DNA of 10,493 nucleotides from Candidatus Saccharimonadota bacterium (GCA_003231925.1 QIKK01000054.1:1-10493), one strand, 5' to 3'; positions 1-6,172 are shown, counted from the first letter of the stretch. Notes: generated from the sequence alone by a model not told the origin. Program-made: numbers and translations.

Positions 1-49
1 CTCTGGCATCCTGCCATAGATTCTGCTCCTGCCCTAACAACTGGTAGTA

Positions 50-811
50 CTATATGAATCTAGTAACCACAAACATAAAGACAACGCCAAGTACTGTCAT
101 TGCAATAGTAACGTAAGAAGAGTGTTTACTGTGAGCTTCAGGTAAAATTTCGCTAGCACCAATGTATAGTAAGAATCCGGCAAAAAAGCCAAGGTAAATA
201 ATCAAAGCTTTCTCAGAAAAATGAAAAAATAGGGTAGACAATACTCCCAAAATTGGCGCAATAGCATCGATAAATAATAGAGTTAGAGTTTTTGAACGAT
301 TATTTTTGTGTACTAACATTAAACCAACAGTATTTATTCCGTCACTAAAATCATGAGCGATAACGGCGATAGCTACAGCGATACCAATAGAGTTACTGAC
401 CTGAAAACCGAGACCGATACCGACACCGTCTAAAAAGCTATGTCCAGATAATGCTAATGCCGAAGCTACCCCTACGTGTGGATGGTGATGTTCACCATAG
501 TCTTCTTCTTGAGCATTATGGATTAAAATTGATTTTTCAATAATATGAAAGGTTAAAAAACCAACGACTAAGGCCAGCATAGGCCATGTCGAGGATACAT
601 TTTGGGCGTTAATTGCCTTGAATATCTCCGGTATAATACCAAAAGCAAATACACCAAGAATTACTCCAGCAGTATACCCTAGAATACGATGTAATTGGTC
701 GCTATTCTTGTAAGCAAATAAACCACCTATAAGGGTCGAGAAAAAAGTTGTAATTGATAATATCATCGGTAACATAGTATTTATTATTACAACCAACAAT
801 AAATTTTGCAA
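50..811 (-). CDS. ZIP-family divalent metal transporter
   Basis: Membrane transporter of the ZIP (Zrt/Irt-like) family, which moves zinc, iron or related divalent cations into the cytoplasm. The 253-residue product is nearly all hydrophobic segments, with a variable loop at about 100-113 that ends in a histidine cluster (HHHPH, 108-112), as is common in ZIP proteins. The family's paired metal-site helices are visible as H124-SFL-D128-G and H153-DFS-D157-G, and a later helix carries E221-ILP-E225-AH. The usual second-helix HE is HD here, so metal preference cannot be read off. The start is a TTG at 809-811, with AAGGA almost touching it; a TTG a few codons later or the ATG at codon 13 is possible, but the latter would shorten the first helix. 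It stands alone, divergent from the small membrane gene at 1054. Family call is secure; substrate is not. Confidence 0.9.
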   Translation of the reverse strand: MQNLLLVVIINTMLPMILSITTFFSTLIGGLFAYKNSDQLHRILGYTAGVILGVFAFGIIPEIFKAINAQNVSSTWPMLALVVGFLTFHIIEKSILIHNAQEEDYGEHHHPHVGVASALALSGHSFLDGVGIGLGFQVSNSIGIAVAIAVIAHDFSDGINTVGLMLVHKNNRSKTLTLLFIDAIAPILGVLSTLFFHFSEKALIIYLGFFAGFLLYIGASEILPEAHSKHSSYVTIAMTVLGVVFMFVVTRFI

Positions 812-841
812 ATCCTTGCTATTTTTTAAGCATAAAGATTG

Positions 842-1026
842 GTTGTTTACAGTGGGTTCTTTTTTTCTAAAAGGTGAGACCTTTTTTTCTCATATAACCA
901 TATAACCCGAAATAACACCTTAAAAGGTGAGACCTTTTTTTCTTCATATAACCATATAACCATATAACCCAAAATAACACCTTAAAAGGTGAGGCCTTTT
1001 TTTCTCTTTTGCTGTAGTTGTTTACA
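842..1026. repeat. 10-base direct repeat flanking the hairpin array
   Basis: GTTGTTTACA occurs at 842-851 and again at 1017-1026, one copy on each side of the three hairpins. A third TGTTTACA lies at 5179-5186. The second copy overlaps the possible -35 box of the small membrane gene. It may be a protein-binding site or chance in AT-rich DNA. Confidence 0.4.
869..1003 (+). repeat. Three tandem hairpin-plus-T-tract units (terminator-like)
   Basis: The unit AAAAGGT-GAG-ACCTTTT, a perfect 7-bp stem with a 3-base loop running into a T tract, occurs at 869-885, 922-938 and 984-1000. In the third copy the loop-closing base changes A to G, giving a G-U pair, so the fold is kept. Between hairpins lie blocks of an 8-base unit (CATATAAC), two copies at 891-906 and three at 945-968, followed by a conserved AATAACACCTT segment. 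The repeat period is therefore 53 then 62 bases. Each hairpin reads as a short intrinsic terminator on the plus strand. They sit between the ZIP gene (minus strand) and the start of the small membrane gene (plus strand), so they could block plus-strand transcription running antisense through the ZIP gene. The repeats are seen directly; terminator function is inferred. Confidence 0.7.
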
Positions 1027-1046
1027 AATATACATTCATGTACAGT
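1018..1046 (+). promoter_or_regulatory. Possible promoter giving a leaderless transcript
   Basis: TTGTTT at 1018-1023 and TACAGT at 1041-1046 are separated by 17 bases and could be -35 and -10 boxes. Transcription would then start about 7 bases later, at the ATG at 1054, leaving no leader. This fits the absence of any SD sequence there. Both boxes are only partial matches to consensus. Confidence 0.35.
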
Positions 1047-1053
1047 ACAGTGC

Positions 1054-1317
1054 ATGATTGATTATTTAGTATTGATGCTAATCATTTTTCTCTGTGTACT
1101 CTTTGTCGGTCTCATCGTATTTTTGTTAAAAGGTACCGTGAAGCTTGCTAGTAATTTGAATAAGAAAATAGCTAGGTCAGGAAATCATAGTATATTTAAG
1201 GGTGATTACATGAATGAATTGTACGGATTTGCCATCGTTTTGGGCGCAGTAATTTGGTCTTCTATTTTTTTGTTCCAGATAGGTTCACTAGGCTTGGAAC
1301 TATACGCTAAGCTTTGA
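1054..1317 (+). CDS. Small two-helix membrane protein, function unknown
   Basis: I do not recognise this gene. The product of 87 residues has a hydrophobic segment at about 4-25, a basic stretch (about 26-45, including NLNKK) and a second hydrophobic segment at about 57-78. This fits a hairpin in the membrane with a cytosolic loop. The frame is open back to a TTG at 1018, but that TTG lies on the possible -35 box. ATG 1054 has no SD but fits a leaderless start. An alternative is the ATG at 1210, which has a good SD (AAGGGTGA) and would give a 35-residue single-helix peptide. It ends with TGA, unlike the other genes here. It may be a real small membrane protein; the start is unsettled. Confidence 0.5.
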   Translation: MIDYLVLMLIIFLCVLFVGLIVFLLKGTVKLASNLNKKIARSGNHSIFKGDYMNELYGFAIVLGAVIWSSIFLFQIGSLGLELYAKL

Positions 1318-1385
1318 CAGAAAACATGGAAGTTTATATTTCTGTGAATTTTCTATAATATCGACTTTGTAAGAGTGACGGCATA

Positions 1386-1417
1386 TTACTCATCACAGTT
1401 GTTAGCGACATGAGTAA
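1386..1417. repeat. Perfect 8-bp inverted repeat
   Basis: TTACTCAT at 1386-1393 is matched by its exact reverse complement ATGAGTAA at 1410-1417, with a 16-base loop. There is no T tract after it, so it is not an obvious terminator. It could be a protein-binding site or part of a structured RNA. Confidence 0.45.
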
Positions 1418-1503
1418 AATGATAAATTCAATATGATTTTAGAGGTCCGGTTTTCTAGGTTTCTAGGGTTTCTATTTTCTAGAGTTTCTAGAGGTCCGGT
1501 TTC

Positions 1504-1546
1504 TAGAGGTCCGTCCTCTACAGGTGTTAAATGGAGAAAGTTTATG
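1504..1546. repeat. Dispersed two-hairpin repeat, diverged copy
   Basis: Across 41 aligned bases (1506-1546), 36 match the tandem units at 5245-5285 and 5296-5336. A first hairpin pairs TAGAGG (1504-1509) with CCTCTA (1515-1520) around the loop TCCGT. A second pairs TAAAT (1528-1532) with GTTTA (1540-1544). Two of the five substitutions keep pairing only as G-U wobbles. A further degenerate copy (TAGAGCTCCACCCTCTG) begins near 1552. The role is unknown. Confidence 0.6.
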
Positions 1547-1649
1547 ATTTCTAGAGCTCCACCCTCTGCAGGCATAAATAATAAATACTCTTCTGCTTAA
1601 GCTGTTAGTGGCCTAACTTTTTATTATCTAAATACAGGCTGTTGTTTAA

Positions 1650-1673
1650 TAAACAGTTATAGTGTACTGTTTA
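1650..1673 (+). promoter_or_regulatory. Putative DoxX promoter/operator
   Basis: TAAACAG (1650-1656) and its exact reverse complement CTGTTTA (1667-1673) bracket TATAGT (1658-1663), a five-of-six match to a -10 box. A related CTGTTgTTTA lies just upstream at 1639-1648. No good -35 box is spaced 17 bases from TATAGT; an alternative pair is TTGTTT (1642-1647) with TACTGT (1665-1670). The symmetric half-sites around the -10 box suggest a repressor site. Confidence 0.4.
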
Positions 1674-1699
1674 GCCATAACAACTATGGAGGGCAAGTA

Positions 1700-2236
1700 A
1701 TGGCAAAGAAAAAAAATTATCTCACGACAGCATATGTCGCCGCAGTAACAAGAATAACGTTAGGTTTTATATTTCTATGGCCGTTCTTCGATAAAATGTT
1801 TGGCCTAGGCTTTTCTACCTGTCGAGCCAAAGACGGAGTTGTGTCAACTTTTTGTGATGCGGCTTGGATTAAGGGTGGTTCGCCTACAGCTGGATTTCTT
1901 AAATTTGGCACTAAAGGAAGCCCGTTTGAAAGTGTATTTCAGTCTATGGCCGGAAACTCATTCTGGGACTGGTTATTTATGGCCGCCTTGGCAAGCATTG
2001 GTATTGCGTTGATCCTTGGTATTGCTAGTAAATTGGCAACTATCGCAGGAGCTTCGTTGCTATTCTTGATGTTTTTAGCTCAATTTCAACCAGTAAATAA
2101 CCCGTTAGTAGATGATCATATTATCTACATTCTAGTGCTCTTAGGGTTACACCTACAGGATAAAGAACAAGTTTTGGGTCTTGGCAAGTGGTGGAAAAAG
2201 CAGGAAATAGTTAAACGCTACCCAATCCTACAGTAA
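1700..2236 (+). CDS. DoxX-family membrane protein
   Basis: Integral membrane protein of the DoxX superfamily, whose members include a subunit of archaeal thiosulfate:quinone oxidoreductase and various redox-linked membrane proteins. The exact role of this member is unknown. The 178-residue product has the family layout: a first helix at about 12-35 running into FFDKMFGLGF, an outer segment with AWIKGGSPTAGFL (55-67), then helices at about 90-108, 112-130 and 138-153, the last beginning DDHIIY. Two cysteines (C41, C52) lie in the region after helix 1, where they could form a disulfide. The C-terminus is basic and cytosolic (KWWKK). The ATG has a strong SD, GGAGGG at 1688-1693, six bases away. 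It is transcribed alone, convergent with the gene ending at 2322. Family call is good; function is open. Confidence 0.85.
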   Translation: MAKKKNYLTTAYVAAVTRITLGFIFLWPFFDKMFGLGFSTCRAKDGVVSTFCDAAWIKGGSPTAGFLKFGTKGSPFESVFQSMAGNSFWDWLFMAALASIGIALILGIASKLATIAGASLLFLMFLAQFQPVNNPLVDDHIIYILVLLGLHLQDKEQVLGLGKWWKKQEIVKRYPILQ

Positions 2237-2270
2237 GTATTATATTAAAAAAAGGGTTAGTACTCTTATT

Positions 2271-2304
2271 TATAAAACCACCCTATAAAGAGGTTAGTTT
2301 TATA
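2271..2304. terminator. Possible bidirectional terminator hairpin
   Basis: TATAAAAC (2271-2278) pairs perfectly with GTTTTATA (2297-2304), and ACC (2280-2282) with GGT (2292-2294) extends the stem across a small internal loop. It lies between two convergent genes, where a shared terminator is expected. The stem is AT-rich and lacks a clean T tract, so efficiency is doubtful. Confidence 0.45.
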
Positions 2305-2321
2305 ATTATATGATCGTATGA

Positions 2322-2942
2322 CTATTGTTTTTGGCTAACCGCATAAGTGATACCTGTTGAGGGTGTGTTTGATGTACCGGGTGCAATCACGTATGAGAAG
2401 CTAACGCTTCCTTTTGTATACTCAGCGCTGAAAGTATTGTTTACGCTGAATTCGCTAACGTTAGTCCACCCCGTCGTAGTAAGCTTGTCTTTAAAGAAGT
2501 TACTAACTGATTCTGCAGAATCATTTGAATTAGCAGAGACCATCCAGCCAATGCCCTTCGTTGATTTGGTTCGAGTGTTACCAATCACCTTCTGGTTTGT
2601 ATATAAAGGAATATCACTTGGAAAATCTGCTGAAATAGTTTGTGAATTATTAGAAGTCGAACTATTACCACTACTATCGCTTATTGTGTAACTATTGTCT
2701 CGGCTATTTATCTTCACTTTATTATCCGATAATGAATTTATTACATTTTCTTCTACTATTTTTGAGGCAGTATCTGCTAGCCTGTTTCTATTGGTAGTCA
2801 TCGTTACACCGCCTATCAGCAATACCGCAACTATGACTGCTCCTATGACCATGGCGTTTCTCTTATTAGTAGAAGGGGTTGGAGTTTTAGACAATTTTTG
2901 GTTGGTTTTTAAGTTTTTTGGGGGATTATTCTTGCTATCCAT
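2322..2942 (-). CDS. Membrane-anchored extracytoplasmic protein, unknown function
   Basis: I do not recognise this gene by name. The 206-residue product has a basic, Pro/Thr/Asn-rich cytosolic tail (1-30) and one transmembrane helix (about 31-47). An outer part with a Ser/Asn-rich linker (about 84-103) follows, then a compact domain at about 106-206. That domain begins FPSDIPLY and later has SVSNFFKDKL-TTTGW (145-159). This 'IPLY... then helix with FF/FY, K, L, GW' pattern recurs in small outer-surface domains of many bacteria, but I cannot tie it to a defined family. There are no cysteines. The ATG has GGAG about 10 bases upstream, a slightly long spacing; ATG codon 31 would remove the cytosolic tail. 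It converges on the DoxX gene and is divergent from the 631-residue membrane protein. Confidence 0.8.
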   Translation of the reverse strand: MDSKNNPPKNLKTNQKLSKTPTPSTNKRNAMVIGAVIVAVLLIGGVTMTTNRNRLADTASKIVEENVINSLSDNKVKINSRDNSYTISDSSGNSSTSNNSQTISADFPSDIPLYTNQKVIGNTRTKSTKGIGWMVSANSNDSAESVSNFFKDKLTTTGWTNVSEFSVNNTFSAEYTKGSVSFSYVIAPGTSNTPSTGITYAVSQKQ

Positions 2943-3223
2943 AGAACTACATCTCCATTTTCTAAAAGTAAGTTAATATATAAGTACACAGTAACAGTAC
3001 CAGGTTTTTATATAAAATATAAGTATTACAGGCGATAATAAACCAAAGGTTCAGTTTAAGTAGCAACGTAGCGTCTATTGAGTAAGCTGTAAAACGATGC
3101 CATTCTTAAGATTTTAAGCACTTAGACCTCTCACCACCACTAACGTCACCAACAGGTATAAAAAGCTTATTTCAAAAACCTAGCTACTCCGCCCAATACA
3201 TTACTCTGCAAAAAATAGAAATC

Positions 3224-3234
3224 TATAGTACAAT
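3224..3234 (+). promoter_or_regulatory. Putative -10 region for the 631-residue protein gene
   Basis: TATAGT (3224-3229) overlaps TACAAT (3229-3234); each matches the -10 consensus at five of six positions. The sequence 17 bases upstream of TATAGT (TTACTC, 3201-3206) is a weak -35 box. The leader would be roughly 30 bases and would contain the hairpin at 3242-3258. Confidence 0.4.
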
Positions 3235-3241
3235 GAAAATA

Positions 3242-3258
3242 CTTACGTTCATCGTAAG
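3242..3258 (+). promoter_or_regulatory. Leader hairpin abutting the SD
   Basis: CTTACG (3242-3247) and CGTAAG (3253-3258) form a perfect 6-bp stem around the loop TTCAT. The end of the stem overlaps the first bases of the SD AGAGG (3257-3261), seven bases before the ATG at 3268. Folding could partly mask the ribosome site or stabilise the mRNA 5' end. There is no T tract, so it is not a terminator. Confidence 0.5.
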
Positions 3259-3267
3259 AGGTAATAA

Positions 3268-5163
3268 ATGAATCAAACACAATTAAATAGTACTCCTAAG
3301 CCAGATCTACCCCCAATGGGATTTAAGGTACGCTTACCTGGTAGCAGTAAGATTATTTTACTAGTTGTAGCTACTATTGTAGCTACTATCTTGACTATTA
3401 TCTTTGCTAGTATTGTTATATCGGATGTTAGTTATGCTTTAAAATTACCTTTTAAAGAATTAGGGATTGTAGAATTCTCTACCTTTGCAAAGACCTTCCC
3501 ATGGACAGCCTTTGGATTGTTTTCTGGTGGTGTCTTTACGCTAATCTATCTAGTACAAAGATTAATGAATTATACCTTTAAAAATCAGCTTATCCCTTAC
3601 AAAACGGTTGTACTCCGGTATTCTGGAGTAGTTTTAATGATAATCATACTTGGACTATCGTTTTCCCAGTTTACATCGCTAGACAATAAAATAGGTAACT
3701 CTAATCTTGCCTATAAACTAAGTACTTTTAAGAATTTTACAGATAAACATATTATTGTTGGAGTGGTGCAGAAGGTAAATAAAGATAGTATTACCGTAAA
3801 GGACGACGATGGCAATACCTACGATATAAAGCCTACGACACCCAACACAGAGGCAGACAATTCTCCAGTAGCTAGCTCAACAGCCGATAATAAACCCAAT
3901 GCTCAGGAGCGTAGTATCGATGTACTCCGCGATGTTAAGGTTGGAGATAAAGTTGCAGTTTATACTAAAAAAGCTGACAAAACTACAGTATCGATCAACA
4001 AAGGCACAGATCAGTCACCAGCCCTTATCACAACAGTAGTTACTAATACCCCAATAGTATTAAACCCAAATATTCCGGACACAAAACCAAACCCGTCAAA
4101 AAGTCCATCAAAACCAGTTGCTATACAAACTGGGACTAACACACCAGCACAAAGCTCAGGCACAATACCCAGACCTGCTACTCCTACAACACTACCGAGA
4201 CCAACGATACCTTCTTACACTCCGGGACGTTGGCCTTTCAAGGGGCCCCATTTGGCCGCAGCTTTGGAGAAGGCGAAGGCAGGTGGGAATATTAAAGTAA
4301 CGCTACCGCAAGGTCCTATAGAACCACAACAGGCCAAAGGAATTGATGCTGAAGCCGCAGGAGTTGCTACATGGAACGGAAATAAATATACCGTAATTAG
4401 AGATTGGAATGAAGATAATGAGGGAGCTTACCTAATATTTACTAAAGGTCAAATTGACTGGAATAACCATAAATTGGTTGGTGTCTATCATGTTCTTAAT
4501 AAGTCTATCGAAAATCAAGGTGTAAAATCTGCAAATATCGGTAACGGGTCTGGAGGCAGGTACTTATCTGAAAACCCCAACAAAGTCGTCGTATCTGACG
4601 TTTTCGGTCATGGTGTTTTTCATCTAGTAGGAGTCACCATATTAGGTGCTATCGGCGATTTATGGAGACCATTAACTGGATCTTCTATTAGTGACTTCTT
4701 CTTAAGGGTTGGAGTTGTTAAAGGCACCTCTGCTAATAAGCACTACGACGGTATGCAATTTCACAACAAAAATAACAATCCTACAGGAGAAAATCGGGCC
4801 AGACAGACTATCCAACGAGGAGTTTTTGCTGGAATAGAAAAAGACCCCGCTACAGGACAACCTCTTGGAGCCATGAACTCACACTGGTACTTTTCATCCG
4901 ATAACTTGAATGGGTCTATTGTAGAAAATTTATTAAGTTTAGATGCCTCTGGTGTTTGGTACCCAGCAAGAGCTACCGGAACAGGCAAACCAATAAGAAT
5001 ACGCAACTTACAACTAATGGGTAAAAGAGGGCCACCGCAAGGAAAACCTAATTCATTAGCTCCAGCCGCTTATTTGCTATACAGTCAAAGTGCAAAAAGT
5101 GCCATAGATTTTAGTACCATATATATAGACGTCCCTGGCGTTGCCCCAGCAAGAGCACGATAG
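3268..5163 (+). CDS. Large multidomain membrane protein with outer C-terminal domain
   Basis: I do not recognise a named family for the whole protein (631 residues). In order: a short cytosolic N-terminus; three transmembrane helices at about 28-52, 79-97 and 116-134; and a small beta-rich domain (about 160-243). The latter contains GVVQKVNKDSITVKDDDGN and later VKVGDKVAVYTKK, a pattern typical of DUF5666/OB-like beta-barrels. A Pro/Thr/Ser-rich stalk (about 260-320) and a C-terminal domain (about 322-631) follow. The last domain has HYDGMQFHN (492-500), an Arg-rich QTIQRGVFAG stretch and SIVENLLSLDASGVW (550-564), resembling turns of right-handed beta-helix proteins that bind or cleave glycans. 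No cysteine is present, as is common in exported domains. The ATG has SD AGAGG. It is transcribed alone. A surface or envelope role is inferred; enzymatic activity is unproven. Confidence 0.85.
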   Translation: MNQTQLNSTPKPDLPPMGFKVRLPGSSKIILLVVATIVATILTIIFASIVISDVSYALKLPFKELGIVEFSTFAKTFPWTAFGLFSGGVFTLIYLVQRLMNYTFKNQLIPYKTVVLRYSGVVLMIIILGLSFSQFTSLDNKIGNSNLAYKLSTFKNFTDKHIIVGVVQKVNKDSITVKDDDGNTYDIKPTTPNTEADNSPVASSTADNKPNAQERSIDVLRDVKVGDKVAVYTKKADKTTVSINKGTDQSPALITTVVTNTPIVLNPNIPDTKPNPSKSPSKPVAIQTGTNTPAQSSGTIPRPATPTTLPRPTIPSYTPGRWPFKGPHLAAALEKAKAGGNIKVTLPQGPIEPQQAKGIDAEAAGVATWNGNKYTVIRDWNEDNEGAYLIFTKGQIDWNNHKLVGVYHVLNKSIENQGVKSANIGNGSGGRYLSENPNKVVVSDVFGHGVFHLVGVTILGAIGDLWRPLTGSSISDFFLRVGVVKGTSANKHYDGMQFHNKNNNPTGENRARQTIQRGVFAGIEKDPATGQPLGAMNSHWYFSSDNLNGSIVENLLSLDASGVWYPARATGTGKPIRIRNLQLMGKRGPPQGKPNSLAPAAYLLYSQSAKSAIDFSTIYIDVPGVAPARAR

Positions 5164-5233
5164 AATCCCCTATCTAAATGTTTACAAGTGCAGATACAAT
5201 TAAAAATATCAGAGTACCCTGGAGCTATATCCT

Positions 5234-5335
5234 GGAGTATCCTGGAGGTCCGTCCTCTATAAGTGTTAAACTGGGAAAGTTTATGGAGTATCCTGGAGGT
5301 CCGTCCTCTATAAGTGTTAAACTGGGAAAGTTTAT
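5234..5335. repeat. Perfect 51-base tandem repeat, two units, two hairpins each
   Basis: 5234-5284 and 5285-5335 are identical, unit length 51. Each unit can form two hairpins. In the first copy TGGAGG (5243-5248) pairs with CCTCTA (5254-5259, one G-U) around TCCGT, and TAAACT (5267-5272) pairs with AGTTTA (5278-5283) around GGGAA. The second copy repeats this at 5294-5310 and 5318-5334. A diverged copy lies at 1504-1546, so this is a dispersed family and not a purely local duplication. Confidence 0.85.
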
Positions 5336-5361
5336 GGATCAGTAAGGTGGTATTTTATTTT

Positions 5362-5385
5362 TGCTAGTGTACCTAGCATTTCTTT
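5362..5385 (+). terminator. Intrinsic terminator-like hairpin
   Basis: TGCTAG (5362-5367) pairs perfectly with CTAGCA (5373-5378) around the loop TGTAC and is followed by TTTCTTT. It is about 200 bases downstream of the 631-residue protein gene, beyond the 51-base repeats, so those repeats would be in that gene's 3' untranslated region. The stem is short and half AT. Confidence 0.5.
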
Positions 5386-5597
5386 ACATTACTCACCAGA
5401 TCAAATTAAGTTTAAGTATATTACATCAGATACAAATCTATTAAGCCCTTAGAAAACCAATCTCATCTTAATAATAAGTGCTAATTTAAGAAGCCTAAAA
5501 AAAATTAAGACTATTCAACCTAGTATAGTTTGTCAGGATAGAAGAACAGTTAATTTTTACAAGAAAGATTTATAAATTGCTTGCTCTGAATATTTGT

Positions 5598-6170
5598 CTA
5601 AAACTTTTCTAACTCTTGTTTCAGTAGATCGTTTCTAATTGCCATATCTGGATCATCATAGACATACTTTATAATTCCTTCCTTATCGATTACGACATAG
5701 GTGTGCCCTGCTAGTTTACCCTTATGCATCGAGGATGTTAAATTCAGAAAATTAAAACTCTTTGTAACAGCAAGGTTGCTATCAAATAAAATTGTACTTC
5801 TACCAAGTTCTGGCATTTGACGAACTGCTTCTATCCATTTGCCACGGGCATCTGGCTCGATATTTAAAGTTATCACCTTATCGCTATTGAAATATGGATC
5901 AGCACCAAAGGCAGCAATTTGATTCCAACAGGCTGGATAGCACATCACACCTTCATTAAAAAACAAGACCACCTTCTTCCCTCTTAAATCTGACATACTG
6001 ACAGTATCGCCATTCAGACTGGTTAGAGAAAATTCTGGAACTTTTGTCCCTACTAAATTATTAAACCCTATCTCTGCGGTTTTTGTATTCTCTTTGGTGT
6101 CTGTCGAGCCAATCATAATTATTGCCACACCCAAAATTAACACCATTATAGATATTACCCAAATTTTCAT
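5598..6170 (-). CDS. Membrane-anchored redoxin (AhpC/TSA-TlpA type)
   Basis: Thioredoxin-fold protein held outside the membrane by an N-terminal helix (about 4-20), probably a thiol-disulfide reductase or peroxiredoxin-like enzyme. The 190-residue product has the redoxin start KVPEFSLTSLNGDTVSMSDLRGKKVVLFF (43-71). The active site C77-YPA-C81-W follows, then AGHTYVVIDKEGIIKYVYDDPDM (154-176) with the usual cis-Pro region replaced by GHT, as seen in several AhpC/TSA relatives. The two cysteines are spaced CxxxC, where TlpA and thioredoxins have CxxC; the codons were checked on the reverse strand. Its ATG lies two bases after the stop of the CcdA-like gene, with SD GGAGGA inside that gene's last codons, so the two are translationally linked. 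The CcdA-like partner probably supplies electrons. Family call is firm; substrate is unknown. Confidence 0.87.
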   Translation of the reverse strand: MKIWVISIMVLILGVAIIMIGSTDTKENTKTAEIGFNNLVGTKVPEFSLTSLNGDTVSMSDLRGKKVVLFFNEGVMCYPACWNQIAAFGADPYFNSDKVITLNIEPDARGKWIEAVRQMPELGRSTILFDSNLAVTKSFNFLNLTSSMHKGKLAGHTYVVIDKEGIIKYVYDDPDMAIRNDLLKQELEKF

Positions 6171-6172
6171 AG

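Larger units (their letters stand above)
1318..1699. other. Repeat-rich spacer before the DoxX gene
   Basis: No convincing gene was seen in these 382 bases. From the left it holds a weak stem (ACAGAAA 1317-1323 with TTTCTGT 1339-1345), a TATAAT at 1354-1359 without a matching -35 box, and the 8-bp inverted repeat at 1386-1417. A block of short TCTAG-type and AGAGGTCCG repeats follows (1440-1520), then one diverged copy of the element repeated at 5234-5335, and finally the putative DoxX promoter and SD. The TAGAGGTCCG motif is present three times, at about 1440, 1489 and 1504. Confidence 0.6.
2943..3267. other. Divergent intergenic region
   Basis: No gene was seen in these 325 bases. The left 70 bases are very AT-rich and probably carry the promoter of the minus-strand gene, but no clear -35/-10 pair stands out. 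The right end holds the promoter and leader hairpin of the plus-strand gene. I see nothing recognisable in the middle, about 3040-3190. Confidence 0.5.
5164..5597. other. Spacer with tandem repeats and a terminator
   Basis: No gene was seen in these 434 bases between convergent transcription units. It contains CCTGGA motifs at 5218, 5231 and 5241 leading into the 51-base tandem repeat, then a terminator-like hairpin at 5362-5378. The remaining 200 bases are AT-rich with no recognisable element. A weak 5-bp stem followed by T's on the minus strand (about 5527 down to 5497) might end the redoxin operon. Confidence 0.55.

Noticed and set aside
1..57. Open plus-strand frame from the window edge to TGA at 55-57 (18 codons)
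   Set aside because: Could be the end of a gene running in from the left, but it is too short to judge and two other frames are also open for a while.
867..1055. Minus-strand ORF of 62 residues with internal repeats
   Set aside because: Its repetitive peptide is just the translation of the hairpin/microrepeat array; no SD and no protein-like composition.
2347..2976. Two plus-strand ORFs opposite the 206-residue protein
   Set aside because: Antisense to a gene with a clear membrane anchor and domain plan; the products look like reverse-strand translations of low-complexity codons.
5234..5335. CRISPR-like repeat
   Set aside because: The units are directly adjacent with no unique spacers, only two copies, and no cas genes are present.
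5497..5527. Terminator for the redoxin operon on the minus strand
   Set aside because: Only a 5-bp AT-rich stem (ACTAT/ATAGT) before the T-run; too weak to annotate on its own.
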